This document shows positions 6,338-12,061 of a DNA stretch of 12,061 bases, piece by piece. Position 1 is the stretch's first letter; every line of letters begins with the position of its first letter. This stretch comes from JBAZHE01 sp041652555 (lineage in GTDB: Bacteria; Patescibacteriota; Patescibacteriia; Patescibacteriales; WJLG01). The notes beneath the pieces were generated by a model that did not search any database, was not told the DNA's origin, and was given only the letters and a program-made list of their open reading frames with translations. Location: contig JBAZHE010000029.1 in the NCBI GenBank assembly GCA_041652555.1, positions 1 to 12,061 of the forward strand, in the 5' to 3' direction. Both the position numbers and the translations under genes were made by a program.

Positions 6338-6619
6338 ATGGCGAAAATGACCAAGGCGCAAATTATGGCAGCCTTATCTGAGAAGACCGGTTTAAAGAAA
6401 ACCGAAGTTATCAGCGTGATGGATGAGCTTGCTACTATGGCTTACTCTGAAGTCAAGAAGAGTGGTGAATTCGTTCTCTCCGGCTTTGGCAAGATGGTGA
6501 AGGTTCAAAGAAAAGAAAGAATGGGCCGCAATCCGGCGACTGGTGAATCAATCAAGATTCCTGCCAAGACTGTGGTTAAATTCCGCCTTTCTAAAGTAGC
6601 TAAAGAAGCTGTTCTCTAG
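6338..6619 (+). CDS. HU-family DNA-binding protein
   Basis: 93 residues, the standard HU/IHF length. The N-terminal helices (MTKAQIMAALSEKTGLKKTEV), the FVLSGFGKMVKVQRKERMGRNPATGESIKI beta arm and the final VKFRLSKVAKEAV are all typical. HU binds and bends DNA, compacts the nucleoid and assists replication and recombination. It is a single-gene transcript with its own promoter and terminator, as expected for an abundant protein. The segment before the ATG is A-rich without a clear Shine-Dalgarno sequence. Whether it is HU-alpha/beta-like or IHF-like cannot be decided here. Confidence 0.96.
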   Translation: MAKMTKAQIMAALSEKTGLKKTEVISVMDELATMAYSEVKKSGEFVLSGFGKMVKVQRKERMGRNPATGESIKIPAKTVVKFRLSKVAKEAVL

Positions 6620-6632
6620 GAAGCAATTAGTT

Positions 6633-6669
6633 AAAAAAATATCCCGTCGTAAAGCGGGATATTTTTTTT
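6633..6669 (+). terminator. Rho-independent terminator after the HU gene
   Basis: AAAAAAATATCCCG (6633-6646) pairs with CGGGATATTTTTTT (from 6655) across an 8-nt loop and ends in a T-run. The structure is usable on both strands and lies 13 bp after the stop codon. Confidence 0.92.
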
Positions 6670-6685
6670 ACAATATTTTACCAGC

Positions 6686-6763
6686 GTGTCGCCATAGCTT
6701 TGGTGGGGCGGTAATCCAACGTCTTTGCAGTAAAGCTAGATTCCCGCTTTCGCGGGAATGACA
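6686..6763. repeat. REP-like palindromes in the HU/HTH gap
   Basis: A perfect 8-bp hairpin ATTCCCGC (6740-6747) / GCGGGAAT (6752-6759) with loop TTTC ends in GACA. Upstream, GTCGCCATAGCTTTGGTGGGGCGG (6688-6711) forms a weaker CGCC/GGCG palindrome. Both look like dispersed genomic palindromes rather than genes. The ATTCCCGC hairpin lies just past the 3' end of the minus-strand HTH gene but has no T-run on that strand. Confidence 0.6.
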
Positions 6764-6781
6764 CAGTGTTTAGATATTTTT

Positions 6782-7228
6782 TTACTCTATCCATTTTTCA
6801 ATATATTGCCCAATCCCTTCCTCATTCAGTTTATTTAAAAGACGTTTTCGGCTGGCAATGAAAAGTACGATAGAACGGAATTCTACTTGATAGCGGTTAT
6901 CAACTATTTTGTATTTTATTAAGTCACTTTTAATTGCGCGCTTGATTGTTTTTTTATCTATGCCACCGAGTTTTGCAGCTTCAAAAAGAGAAAGCCAAAC
7001 CGGATTTATTGCTTCGCGAGAAAGCATAGTTCGTGCGCTATCTTTAATTTGTTTTTTTTCTTTGGGCTCTATTTTTTTTATTTTGCTGATTTTCTTTGTT
7101 TTTTTATCCACAGGCAAAGCTAGAGACGATTTATCTTTGTCGTCTACTTTTTGTTTTGCTGGCAGTTGTTTATTATTATTTTCTTCCATGCCAACTTCTC
7201 TGAATAATATTTGACTAAAATCTGTCAT
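6782..7228 (-). CDS. Small helix-turn-helix DNA-binding protein
   Basis: 148 residues. The N-terminal half (about 14-67) is low-complexity and rich in lysine, probably a disordered basic arm. Residues 78-125 contain WLSLFEAAKLGGIDKKTIKRAI followed by KYKIVDNRYQVEFRSIVLFI, a MerR/excisionase-like winged helix-turn-helix that typically binds DNA as a dimer or cooperatively. The tail NKLNEEGIGQYIEKW may be an oligomerisation helix. I recall similar domains in Parcubacteria proteins but know no named function. Three 18-bp palindromic repeats begin 25 bp upstream of its start and are the obvious candidate operators. M14 is an alternative start; neither has a Shine-Dalgarno sequence. It is the only minus-strand gene in the window. 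Confidence 0.8.
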   Translation of the reverse strand: MTDFSQILFREVGMEENNNKQLPAKQKVDDKDKSSLALPVDKKTKKISKIKKIEPKEKKQIKDSARTMLSREAINPVWLSLFEAAKLGGIDKKTIKRAIKSDLIKYKIVDNRYQVEFRSIVLFIASRKRLLNKLNEEGIGQYIEKWIE

Positions 7229-7252
7229 TGCTATGAATTTTTTATTTTATTT

Positions 7253-7387
7253 GTCCACGATAGTGTGGACAGAAGTATATAATTTAGCTTTTATTTTTAG
7301 ATTATTGTTTGAAAGTCCACGGTAGTGTGGACTTTCGTTAAGTAAAAAGTATGATAAACTTGTTCCAAAGTCCAGGGTATTGTGGAC
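7253..7387. promoter_or_regulatory. Three 18-bp palindromic repeats, candidate operators
   Basis: GTCCACGATAGTGTGGAC (7253-7270), GTCCACGGTAGTGTGGAC (7315-7332) and GTCCAGGGTATTGTGGAC (7370-7387) share GTCCAC/GTGGAC arms and a conserved GRTAKT centre. Starts are 62 and 55 bp apart. On the minus strand a -10-like TATACT (7279-7274) lies just upstream of the first copy, so that copy would cover the transcription start of the HTH gene. The arrangement fits autoregulation with several operators. The asymmetric centre is also conserved, so it may be part of the recognition site. Confidence 0.75.
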
Positions 7388-7467
7388 ATATCTTCATTAT
7401 ACTACTCTTTCTAAAATAATAAATCAAGAGAGGCTTAAAAACATCCGACTATCGTCGAAAATATACC

Positions 7468-7533
7468 CACCCCGTCTCGGAGTACGCCAAGGGCGACCCA
7501 TTGGGTCGGGACACCCCTCCGTTGGATGGGATT
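7468..7533. repeat. Dispersed REP-like repeat, copy A
   Basis: The first 52 bp match 48 of 52 bases of copy B (10152-10203), and the tail GATGGGATT matches GAGGGGATT. It contains the hairpin CGACCC (7494-7499) / GGGTCG (7503-7508) and CGCC/GGCG. It is GC-rich against an AT-rich background. A chance frame across it (7380-7586) is not a gene. It lies in the 528-bp gap 7229-7756, together with the operator repeats and the sigma-gene promoter. Confidence 0.85.
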
Positions 7534-7681
7534 TAATATTTTATGCTTTCTTAGTTTGCCTTTTTGCCTTCTTTCTGCTATTCTGAGGAATATAATATGG
7601 GAAGAAATTCCTTATTTTTTTAGTATTACTTTAGAGGGGCTGTTTTTGTTTTTAATGCAATGTTTTTAAGCTTTTGGCAAG

Positions 7682-7707
7682 TGTAACTTTTTGTTGTATT
7701 TTCCGTA
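7682..7707 (+). promoter_or_regulatory. Candidate ECF-type promoter of the sigma factor gene
   Basis: TGTAAC (7682-7687), 16 bp, then CGTA (7704-7707) matches the general ECF promoter form (AAC-type -35 with CGTA/CGTC -10, as for Bacillus SigW/SigX). It is 50 bp before an ECF sigma gene, where an autoregulated promoter is commonly found. The leader would contain the hairpin CCGGTCG (7722-7728) / CGACTGG (7736-7742) with a T7 loop, 14 nt before the start codon. Confidence 0.5.
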
Positions 7708-7756
7708 TTATTAATTGTAAACCGGTCGTTTTTTTCGACTGGCGTGAATTCTTAAA

Positions 7757-8317
7757 ATGAATAATATCTATCAAGATAAAAAACTATTCAAGAGAATAAA
7801 GAAGAAAGATCGAGATGCTTTTCTTGATGCTTATGATGTCTATGCCGATGACATTTATCGTTTTATATTTTTTAAAATCGGCAATGTAGAAGAATCGCAC
7901 GACATAACTTCGGCAGTGTTTTTGAAAGTTTGGGAATATGCTCAGAGCCATGGTTTGGATGAAAGTAAGTCTTTGCGTGCTTTCATATATAAGACAGCAA
8001 GAAATTTAGTTATTGATCATTACCGCAGTTTTGGTGGAAATAAAATGGTTGATAATTCCGAGGGGGTTATGGAGGGATTGGTGGATGAAAAGCAAAGTCC
8101 TTTGCAGTTGTCTGAAAAAATTTCCGACTTGGAAGAATTAAAAAAATGTTTGGGAAAATTAAAAGAAGAATATCGCGAAATAATCTTGATGCACTTTATT
8201 GATGAATTGTCTTTCGCGGAAATTTCTGAAATCACTGGACGTCCGATTGGAAATTTGAGAGTGCTTTCTTTTCGCGCTTTGCAAGCTTTGAAAGAATTAA
8301 TGGAAAAAAATAAATAA
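7757..8317 (+). CDS. ECF-type RNA polymerase sigma factor
   Basis: 186 residues. Region sigma-2 spans about 20-95 (YADDIYRFIFFKIGNVEESHDITSAVFLKVWEYA, then SLRAFIYKTARNLVIDHYR). Region sigma-4 spans about 127-182 with the helix-turn-helix LSFAEISEITGRPIGNLRVLSFRALQALK. The 1.1/3 regions are absent, as in ECF factors. Such sigmas direct RNA polymerase to a small regulon, usually envelope-related, and are held by a membrane anti-sigma factor. The gene 77 bp downstream encodes a single-pass membrane protein suited to that role. A TGTAAC-N16-CGTA candidate promoter upstream suggests autoregulation. No Shine-Dalgarno sequence precedes the ATG. Confidence 0.93.
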   Translation: MNNIYQDKKLFKRIKKKDRDAFLDAYDVYADDIYRFIFFKIGNVEESHDITSAVFLKVWEYAQSHGLDESKSLRAFIYKTARNLVIDHYRSFGGNKMVDNSEGVMEGLVDEKQSPLQLSEKISDLEELKKCLGKLKEEYREIILMHFIDELSFAEISEITGRPIGNLRVLSFRALQALKELMEKNK

Positions 8318-8335
8318 TTTTTATAGCTAGCTTGT

Positions 8336-8375
8336 CGCTACATTACATTCGCATGTGCCCCATTCGTAGCGGGGC
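8336..8375. repeat. Palindromic element between sigma factor and membrane partner
   Basis: Two mutually exclusive stems are possible: CGCTAC (8336-8341) / GTAGCG (8366-8371), or GCCCC (8357-8361) / GGGGC (8371-8375). GAGCGAAGCGAG follows, similar to the CTTCGCTTCGCTT core of the element at 4064. It fills most of the 77-bp gap and is probably another REP-like palindrome. It may modulate expression of the second gene relative to the first. Confidence 0.5.
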
Positions 8376-8394
8376 CGAGCGAAGCGAGAAACGT

Positions 8395-9360
8395 ATGAAT
8401 AATAATGAGCTGTTAGAAAAATTAAAAAAGTTGAAAGAAATAAAACTTGATTCCGGTTGGAAAAGCCGGACCAGAGAAGTTTTGTTTTCCCAGGTTTCTA
8501 ACTCAGTTGCGATTTTGGATGTCCCGATGAAAAAGAGAGCATCGTTCTGGTTCAAAAAAGTTTTGTCTTTTTCTTGTCAGCCGGCGGCTATTGCTTTGGG
8601 GGTTTTTGCTATTTTTGCTTTTGGTATTTTTGGCGCTCAAGCTTCCAAAAATATTAAGCCGGACAACTATTTTTATACTGCCAGAATTTTGAGTGAGAAA
8701 GCGCAGTTGGCGGTTACTTTTGATGAAGAGAAAAAAGAAAAATTAAATGTGAAGTTGGCCAGTACTCGCGCCAAGGATATTACAGATATTTTATCCAATA
8801 CTGATTTAGATAAAGAGGAAAACAAAAAAAAGGTGGAGAAATTAGCCGGCGCTTTCAAAAGTGAGATAAATAATGTTAAGAGCGGTTTGGAGAATTTAAA
8901 TCGTATTAAAGAAGAAAAAGTTGCGGTTGCTTCAGTTGAGGTGGAAAAAACTATTTCTAAGGATGATGTTGCTGTCGGTCTGGGATCTATTAATAAGGAA
9001 GATGATAGTAAGGTTTATGTTGTAGAGGCTGATAAGGGTGATAAAGGATTGGAAATTTATACCGGCGTGGATGTAAAAGCCCCAGACGCAATAGTTCCGG
9101 CTACATCTACTGTTGAAAATTTGCCACAGGCGACGACTAGTCAGAGTTTTGATTCTAATGTTGCCAGACTTAATGAAGTGGATAATTCTTTTGATTTTGC
9201 CACCGCTAAGCAGATATTAGAGCAAGTTAATAATCTTATAGAGAATATAGATAATAAAGATGTAAAAATTGAAACACCAGTTGCTACTTCCGCTCCGGTT
9301 GTTATCACGGCTTCCACTACTACTATTGCTACTACTAGTACTACTGAGAAGGCGGAATAA
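8395..9360 (+). CDS. DUF5667-like single-pass membrane protein, possible anti-sigma factor
   Basis: 321 residues from the ATG at 8395. A frame from TTG 8332 exists but would translate a palindromic repeat, so it is rejected. Residues 1-60 are charged and cytoplasmic (NELLEKLKKLKEIKLDSGWKSRTRE). One membrane span covers about 62-83 (PAAIALGVFAIFAFGIFGA). The outside part begins with KPDNYFYTARILSEKAQLAVTFDEEKKEKL, typical of the DUF5667 type common in Patescibacteria. A long helical acidic region and a Thr/Ser-rich low-complexity end (TTTIATTSTTEKAE) follow. The gene order and topology resemble ECF/anti-sigma pairs. I see no ZAS zinc motif, so the anti-sigma role is inferred. Confidence 0.8.
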   Translation: MNNNELLEKLKKLKEIKLDSGWKSRTREVLFSQVSNSVAILDVPMKKRASFWFKKVLSFSCQPAAIALGVFAIFAFGIFGAQASKNIKPDNYFYTARILSEKAQLAVTFDEEKKEKLNVKLASTRAKDITDILSNTDLDKEENKKKVEKLAGAFKSEINNVKSGLENLNRIKEEKVAVASVEVEKTISKDDVAVGLGSINKEDDSKVYVVEADKGDKGLEIYTGVDVKAPDAIVPATSTVENLPQATTSQSFDSNVARLNEVDNSFDFATAKQILEQVNNLIENIDNKDVKIETPVATSAPVVITASTTTIATTSTTEKAE

Positions 9361-9375
9361 ATTAATATAATTTTT

Positions 9376-10149
9376 ATGTCTTTTGCTGAAAGATTGATTT
9401 TAGAAAATAATGATTCTGGTGATATTATCGAGAATGAGCACTTGGTTCGCTATCAGTTCGCCTCCAAGTTCGTTAATAATAAAAAGGTTTTAGATATTGC
9501 TTGTGGTTCCGGTTATGGCACAAAAATTTTGGCTACGGCTGGTGCTAGTGAGGCGGTTGGCGTAGATTGCGACGCAGAAACGATTCATAGGAACAGAGCA
9601 TTGACCTGTTCGGGTAACCTTATATATAGAGAGGGCGAGGCAATAAATATTCCAGCAAAAGATAGAGAATTTGATGTGGTTGTTTCTTTTGAAACTATTG
9701 AGCATTTGTCGGCAACTGATCAGGACAAATTTGTTTTTGAATTAGCGCGTGTGATTTCGGATGACGGTTTAGTGTTTGTTTCCACTCCTAATTTAACAGT
9801 TTTCGGCAATAAGAATCCTTATCATATTAAAGAATTAACTAGAAGCGAATTTCAAGAAATTTTGAAAAAGTATTTTCCGTTTGCGGTGATATTGGAGCAG
9901 GGAAATGGAATTGTTTCTTTTATTCGTCCGACCGGTGATCAAGAAATAAAATCAGTCAAAATCACTTCTTCCTCTGAACCGCTGTATTTCGTAGCAGTTT
10001 GCTCCAAGCGAGAAATAACAGAAAATGGATTTAAAGGTGAGGGAGTAGGAAGTGTCAGTGTTAAAGCCTATAATAGATTGAAAAATAATCCTATATTAAG
10101 ATTATCAAATAAGATTTATCCGTTAGTAAAATTTTTCTTTAAAAAATAA
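9376..10149 (+). CDS. Class I SAM-dependent methyltransferase (Methyltransf_11 type)
   Basis: 257 residues. The N-terminal ENEHLVRYQFASKFV leads into motif I VLDIACGSGYGTK (38-50), the SAM-binding glycine loop. VGVDCDAE (61-68) carries the acidic ribose-binding D64. VVVSFETIEHL (101-111) is motif II, and DDGLVFVSTPN corresponds to the motif III region. Proteins with this HxxRYxFA..VLDxACGxGYG layout are frequent in surface-glycan clusters, but the substrate cannot be read here. It follows the DUF5667-like gene by 15 bp and is probably in the sigma-factor operon. The lysine-rich C-terminus (IYPLVKFFFKK) could touch the membrane. Confidence 0.88.
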   Translation: MSFAERLILENNDSGDIIENEHLVRYQFASKFVNNKKVLDIACGSGYGTKILATAGASEAVGVDCDAETIHRNRALTCSGNLIYREGEAINIPAKDREFDVVVSFETIEHLSATDQDKFVFELARVISDDGLVFVSTPNLTVFGNKNPYHIKELTRSEFQEILKKYFPFAVILEQGNGIVSFIRPTGDQEIKSVKITSSSEPLYFVAVCSKREITENGFKGEGVGSVSVKAYNRLKNNPILRLSNKIYPLVKFFFKK

Positions 10150-10151
10150 CA

Positions 10152-10218
10152 CACCCCGTCGCGGAGTACGCCAAGGGCGACCCGTTGGGTCCGGCCACCC
10201 CTCTTTCTAGAGGGGATT
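10152..10218. repeat. Dispersed REP-like repeat, copy B
   Basis: Second copy of the element at 7468-7533 (48 of 52 identical over the first part). It contains GACCC (10179-10183) / GGGTC (10187-10191) and ends in the hairpin CCCCTC (10198-10203) / GAGGGG (10210-10215). It begins 2 bp after the methyltransferase stop codon. The terminal hairpin has no T-run, so terminator function is uncertain. Confidence 0.85.
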
Positions 10219-10230
10219 AATTAGAATTAG

Positions 10231-10340
10231 CATAGTCTGGATAGTGGCAAAGATTTTGCCATTGCCCAGTCCGTGTTAAAGCGGATTACGAGGACCAATT
10301 CAAGGTCGAACTTCCCGAGAGTCGGGTCGTGGAACTCGTC
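10231..10340 (+). ncRNA. GC-rich structured segment, candidate non-coding RNA or leader element
   Basis: Roughly half G+C in an AT-rich surrounding, with no convincing gene. Visible pairings: CTGG (10237-10240) / CCAG (10266-10269) enclosing TGGCAAA (10245-10251) / TTTGCCA (10255-10261); GTCCG (10269-10273) / CGGAT (10282-10286); and a three-way junction closed by ACGAG (10288-10292) / CTCGT (10335-10339), with arms GACC/GGTC (10293-10307) and CCCGA/TCGGG (10314-10326). The strand is assumed from the downstream gene. It does not match the tRNA, SRP, tmRNA or RNase P signatures I know. The minus strand has a 37-codon open frame here (10340-10227) without a proper start. Confidence 0.45.
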
Positions 10341-10622
10341 TTATTTAAAATTAATTTCATTTTTCGTTTCTAGTCAAAAAAAATCAGAGTAATGGGTTAG
10401 AGCAAACCAATCAAATTTTGCTCTGCCCAAGAGGAAGGTCTGGGTCAAAACGGACCTTCAAAAAAATTTGTCTTTTTTTCTTGTGGCAGGGTAATGGGAT
10501 TCCAATTGATTTGCCCAGAACAAAGCTCTGATAAAAAAAGAAACGAAAAACGATTATTCCTTTTCTGGTTTGTTTCCGCTTTCGGGCGTAAACAACCAAC
10601 TAGGATTTCAGAAAAACTCATT
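10341..10622 (+). promoter_or_regulatory. Long hairpin-rich leader of the S-layer gene
   Basis: 282 bases without a gene. Hairpins: TGGG (10393-10396) / CCCA (10426-10429) enclosing AGAGCAAA (10399-10406) / TTTGCTCT (10417-10424); GAAGGTCTG (10434-10442) / CGGACCTTC (10451-10459), 9 bp; and TGGG (10495-10498) / CCCA (10514-10517), which overlaps CAGA/TCTG (10516-10530). The first and third share GTAATGGG...GCCCA, suggesting repeated modules. AGAGC (10399-10403) could also pair with GCTCT (10525-10529). Long structured leaders stabilise S-layer mRNAs in other bacteria. I could not place a convincing promoter. Confidence 0.5.
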
Positions 10623-12061
10623 ATGAGTATGTTTAGAAAAATTGTTGTTACTAGTGTCATGTTCATGACCATTTTCTCAATGGGTGTTGTCGTAGCTCCG
10701 TCCGCTTCTGCGGCCGCTTCTGCTGGCGATCTCATTAAGATGAATGGCTTGTCTTCTGTTTATTTCCTTGGCGCTAATGGCAAAAGATACGTTTTCCCTA
10801 ATGAAGCTACTTATTTTTCTTGGTACAAGGATTTCTCCGGTGTTGTGACTATTTCACAGGCCGAATTAGAGACTTATCCTTTGGCGGCTAATGTAGTCAT
10901 CAGACCTGGTACTAAGATGGTCACTTCTCCGTCATCTGCAGCTGTTTACGCAGTTGAACCTAACGGAGTTTTACGCTCTATTGTCAGCGAAGCTAACGCT
11001 AACGCTCTTTGGGGTGATAATTGGAACAAGCAGATTGTTGATGTTATTGATTCCTTCTTTACCAACTACACAATCGGTGCTCCTTTGACTGTTGGAAAAT
11101 ATCCGACTGGTCAATTGATCAAGGCTGTCGGCTCTGCCGATGTCTATGTTATTGGTACTGATGGCTCTGCCAGAAAGTTTGCCTCTGAGGCTGCTTTCGT
11201 AGCTAATAACTACAACTTTGATTACGTTGAAATCGCTTCTTCTTTGCCTACTGTTGGTACTTCTGTTGCTGGTATGGAAGAAGATTTATCTGACGTTTCT
11301 CAAGGTGGTGGTAGCCATGGTACTATTTCTGGTACTGGTTTGACTGTTGCTTTGGCTTCTGATACTCCTGCTTCTCAATCTATCCCTGTTGGAGCTGGAA
11401 GCATTGAATTGATGAAATTCAATGTAACCGCTTCTAATGACGGTTCTGTTTCTTTAAGCAATATCACTATAAAGAGAACAGGTTTGGGTAGCAGAGCTGA
11501 TTTTCCTGAACTTTGGTTGTCAAAGGACGGTGATAGAATTACTACTCGAAAGAGCATTAATTCTAATGACGAAGCTCTCTTAACTATCGCTCCAGCTTTA
11601 GTTATTGGTGCTGGAAAGACTGTTACTTTGAGTGTTTATGGATCTGTTATCGCTGTTAATCCTGGATCCAATGATGTTTTGAGCATTGCTTCCGCTGCTT
11701 CTATTGGTGCTTCCGGAGCCACTGTTTCTGGTAGTTTCCCAATTTCTGGAAACTTAATGTCTTTTGCTACCGGTTATACCATTAGCCCTGCCATTTTTGC
11801 TTCAAGCAGTGCTGATGCTACTTACACTGTTGGTGATGAGGGCGTTGACGTTGGAAGTTTCATTATTTCCGGCGCAAGCAGAGATTTAAACTTTAGAAAG
11901 ATTACCTTGAAACAGACTGGTAATGCTGATTTGAGTCAGGTTTTAGGAGATGTTTATCTTGAAAAATCCGGCGCTAAAGTTAGTGAGTCTACAACCATTG
12001 ATGGCAAATACATTACTTTTGTTTTAGCTAACAGTGGTTTAACTATTGAAAAGAGCGATAG
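10623..12061 (+). CDS. S-layer-like surface protein (partial, cut by window end)
   Basis: 479 codons are visible with no stop before the right edge. Residues 1-30 or so are a signal peptide (MSMFRKIVVTSVMFMTIFSM..VAPSASA), so the protein is exported. Residues 36-215 form a domain with GKRYVFPNEATYFSWY, VVIRPGTKMVTSPSS, VYAVEPNGVLR and SFFTNYTIG, a layout I associate with S-layer-like proteins of Parcubacteria. After a Gly-rich linker (GGGSHGTISG), Ig-like beta domains rich in Ser, Thr, Gly and Ala follow; a second begins near residue 395. Codons are strongly biased to GCT, GGT, TCT, ACT and GTT, more than in neighbouring genes, suggesting high expression. The start is ATG 10623 (ATG 10629 is possible) without a Shine-Dalgarno sequence. 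Confidence 0.9.
   Translation, partial: MSMFRKIVVTSVMFMTIFSMGVVVAPSASAAASAGDLIKMNGLSSVYFLGANGKRYVFPNEATYFSWYKDFSGVVTISQAELETYPLAANVVIRPGTKMVTSPSSAAVYAVEPNGVLRSIVSEANANALWGDNWNKQIVDVIDSFFTNYTIGAPLTVGKYPTGQLIKAVGSADVYVIGTDGSARKFASEAAFVANNYNFDYVEIASSLPTVGTSVAGMEEDLSDVSQGGGSHGTISGTGLTVALASDTPASQSIPVGAGSIELMKFNVTASNDGSVSLSNITIKRTGLGSRADFPELWLSKDGDRITTRKSINSNDEALLTIAPALVIGAGKTVTLSVYGSVIAVNPGSNDVLSIASAASIGASGATVSGSFPISGNLMSFATGYTISPAIFASSSADATYTVGDEGVDVGSFIISGASRDLNFRKITLKQTGNADLSQVLGDVYLEKSGAKVSESTTIDGKYITFVLANSGLTIEKSD

Noticed and set aside
7104..7112. Third TTATCCACA DnaA-box match
   Set aside because: It lies inside the HTH coding region (VDK codons) as a single copy; probably chance.
7380..7586. 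Plus-strand open frame of 68 codons
   Set aside because: It crosses an operator-like repeat and REP copy A, which is a dispersed palindromic element.
8332..8394. TTG start for the DUF5667-like protein
   Set aside because: It would translate a palindromic element; the ATG at 8395 gives a sensible cytoplasmic N-terminus.
10431..10447. RNase P RNA-like GAGGAAGGTCTGGGTC
   Set aside because: It resembles the conserved GAGGAAAGTCCGGGC, but only about 180 bases remain before a coding region and the other conserved blocks are missing.
10411..10735. Two minus-strand open frames over the S-layer leader
   Set aside because: They are antisense to the signal peptide and leader hairpins and look like shadows.
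1..12061. Recoded TGA (glycine) as in Gracilibacteria/SR1
   Set aside because: All complete genes read through in the standard code at normal family lengths, with GGN glycines and TAA/TAG stops. TGA stops are simply absent in this small sample.

Overview
This AT-rich window (stop codons TAA or TAG only, standard code) looks like chromosomal DNA of a Candidate Phyla Radiation bacterium (Patescibacteria, probably Parcubacteria-like). The reasons are an S-layer-like protein of the type common in those genomes, an ECF sigma factor paired with a DUF5667-type membrane protein, small REP-like palindromes in most intergenic gaps, and start codons almost without Shine-Dalgarno sequences. Identifications come from reading the translations; no database search was run.

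Layout. 1-125: 3' end of an unidentified gene, followed by a hairpin, an intrinsic terminator and two perfect inverted DnaA boxes. 326-4033: an anaerobic deoxyribonucleotide operon with a near-consensus sigma-70 promoter, two NrdR-box-like sites, nrdR, nrdD, a separate 48-codon ORF carrying the glycyl-radical domain that normally ends NrdD, and nrdG. 4128-6046: a small membrane protein, undecaprenyl-diphosphatase UppP and an SPFH/stomatin-like membrane protein, closed by a terminator. 6168-6669: an HU-family gene with its own promoter and terminator. 6782-7228 (minus strand): a small helix-turn-helix protein with three 18-bp palindromic repeats upstream. 7682-10149: an ECF sigma factor with a candidate ECF-type promoter, a DUF5667-like single-pass membrane protein and a SAM methyltransferase. 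10152-10622: a REP-like repeat, a GC-rich structured segment and a long hairpin-rich leader. 10623-12061: an S-layer-like surface protein cut by the window end.

How it fits together. The nrd genes make dNTPs by the oxygen-sensitive class III route: NrdG is the radical-SAM activase that makes the glycyl radical, NrdD is the reductase, and NrdR is the repressor that probably acts on its own promoter. The most unusual feature is the division of NrdD: the catalytic chain stops after its zinc site and the glycyl-radical tail is a separate ORF in the same frame. A 126-bp AT-rich spacer containing a 20-bp perfect inverted repeat lies between them. The second half of the window concerns the cell envelope: lipid-carrier recycling, a membrane-organising protein, a probable sigma/membrane-regulator pair and a major surface protein.

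Other points worth following are the DnaA boxes upstream of the nrd promoter, the operator-like repeats at the HTH gene, the TGTAAC-N16-CGTA candidate promoter of the sigma gene, and the structured segment and leader before the S-layer gene.
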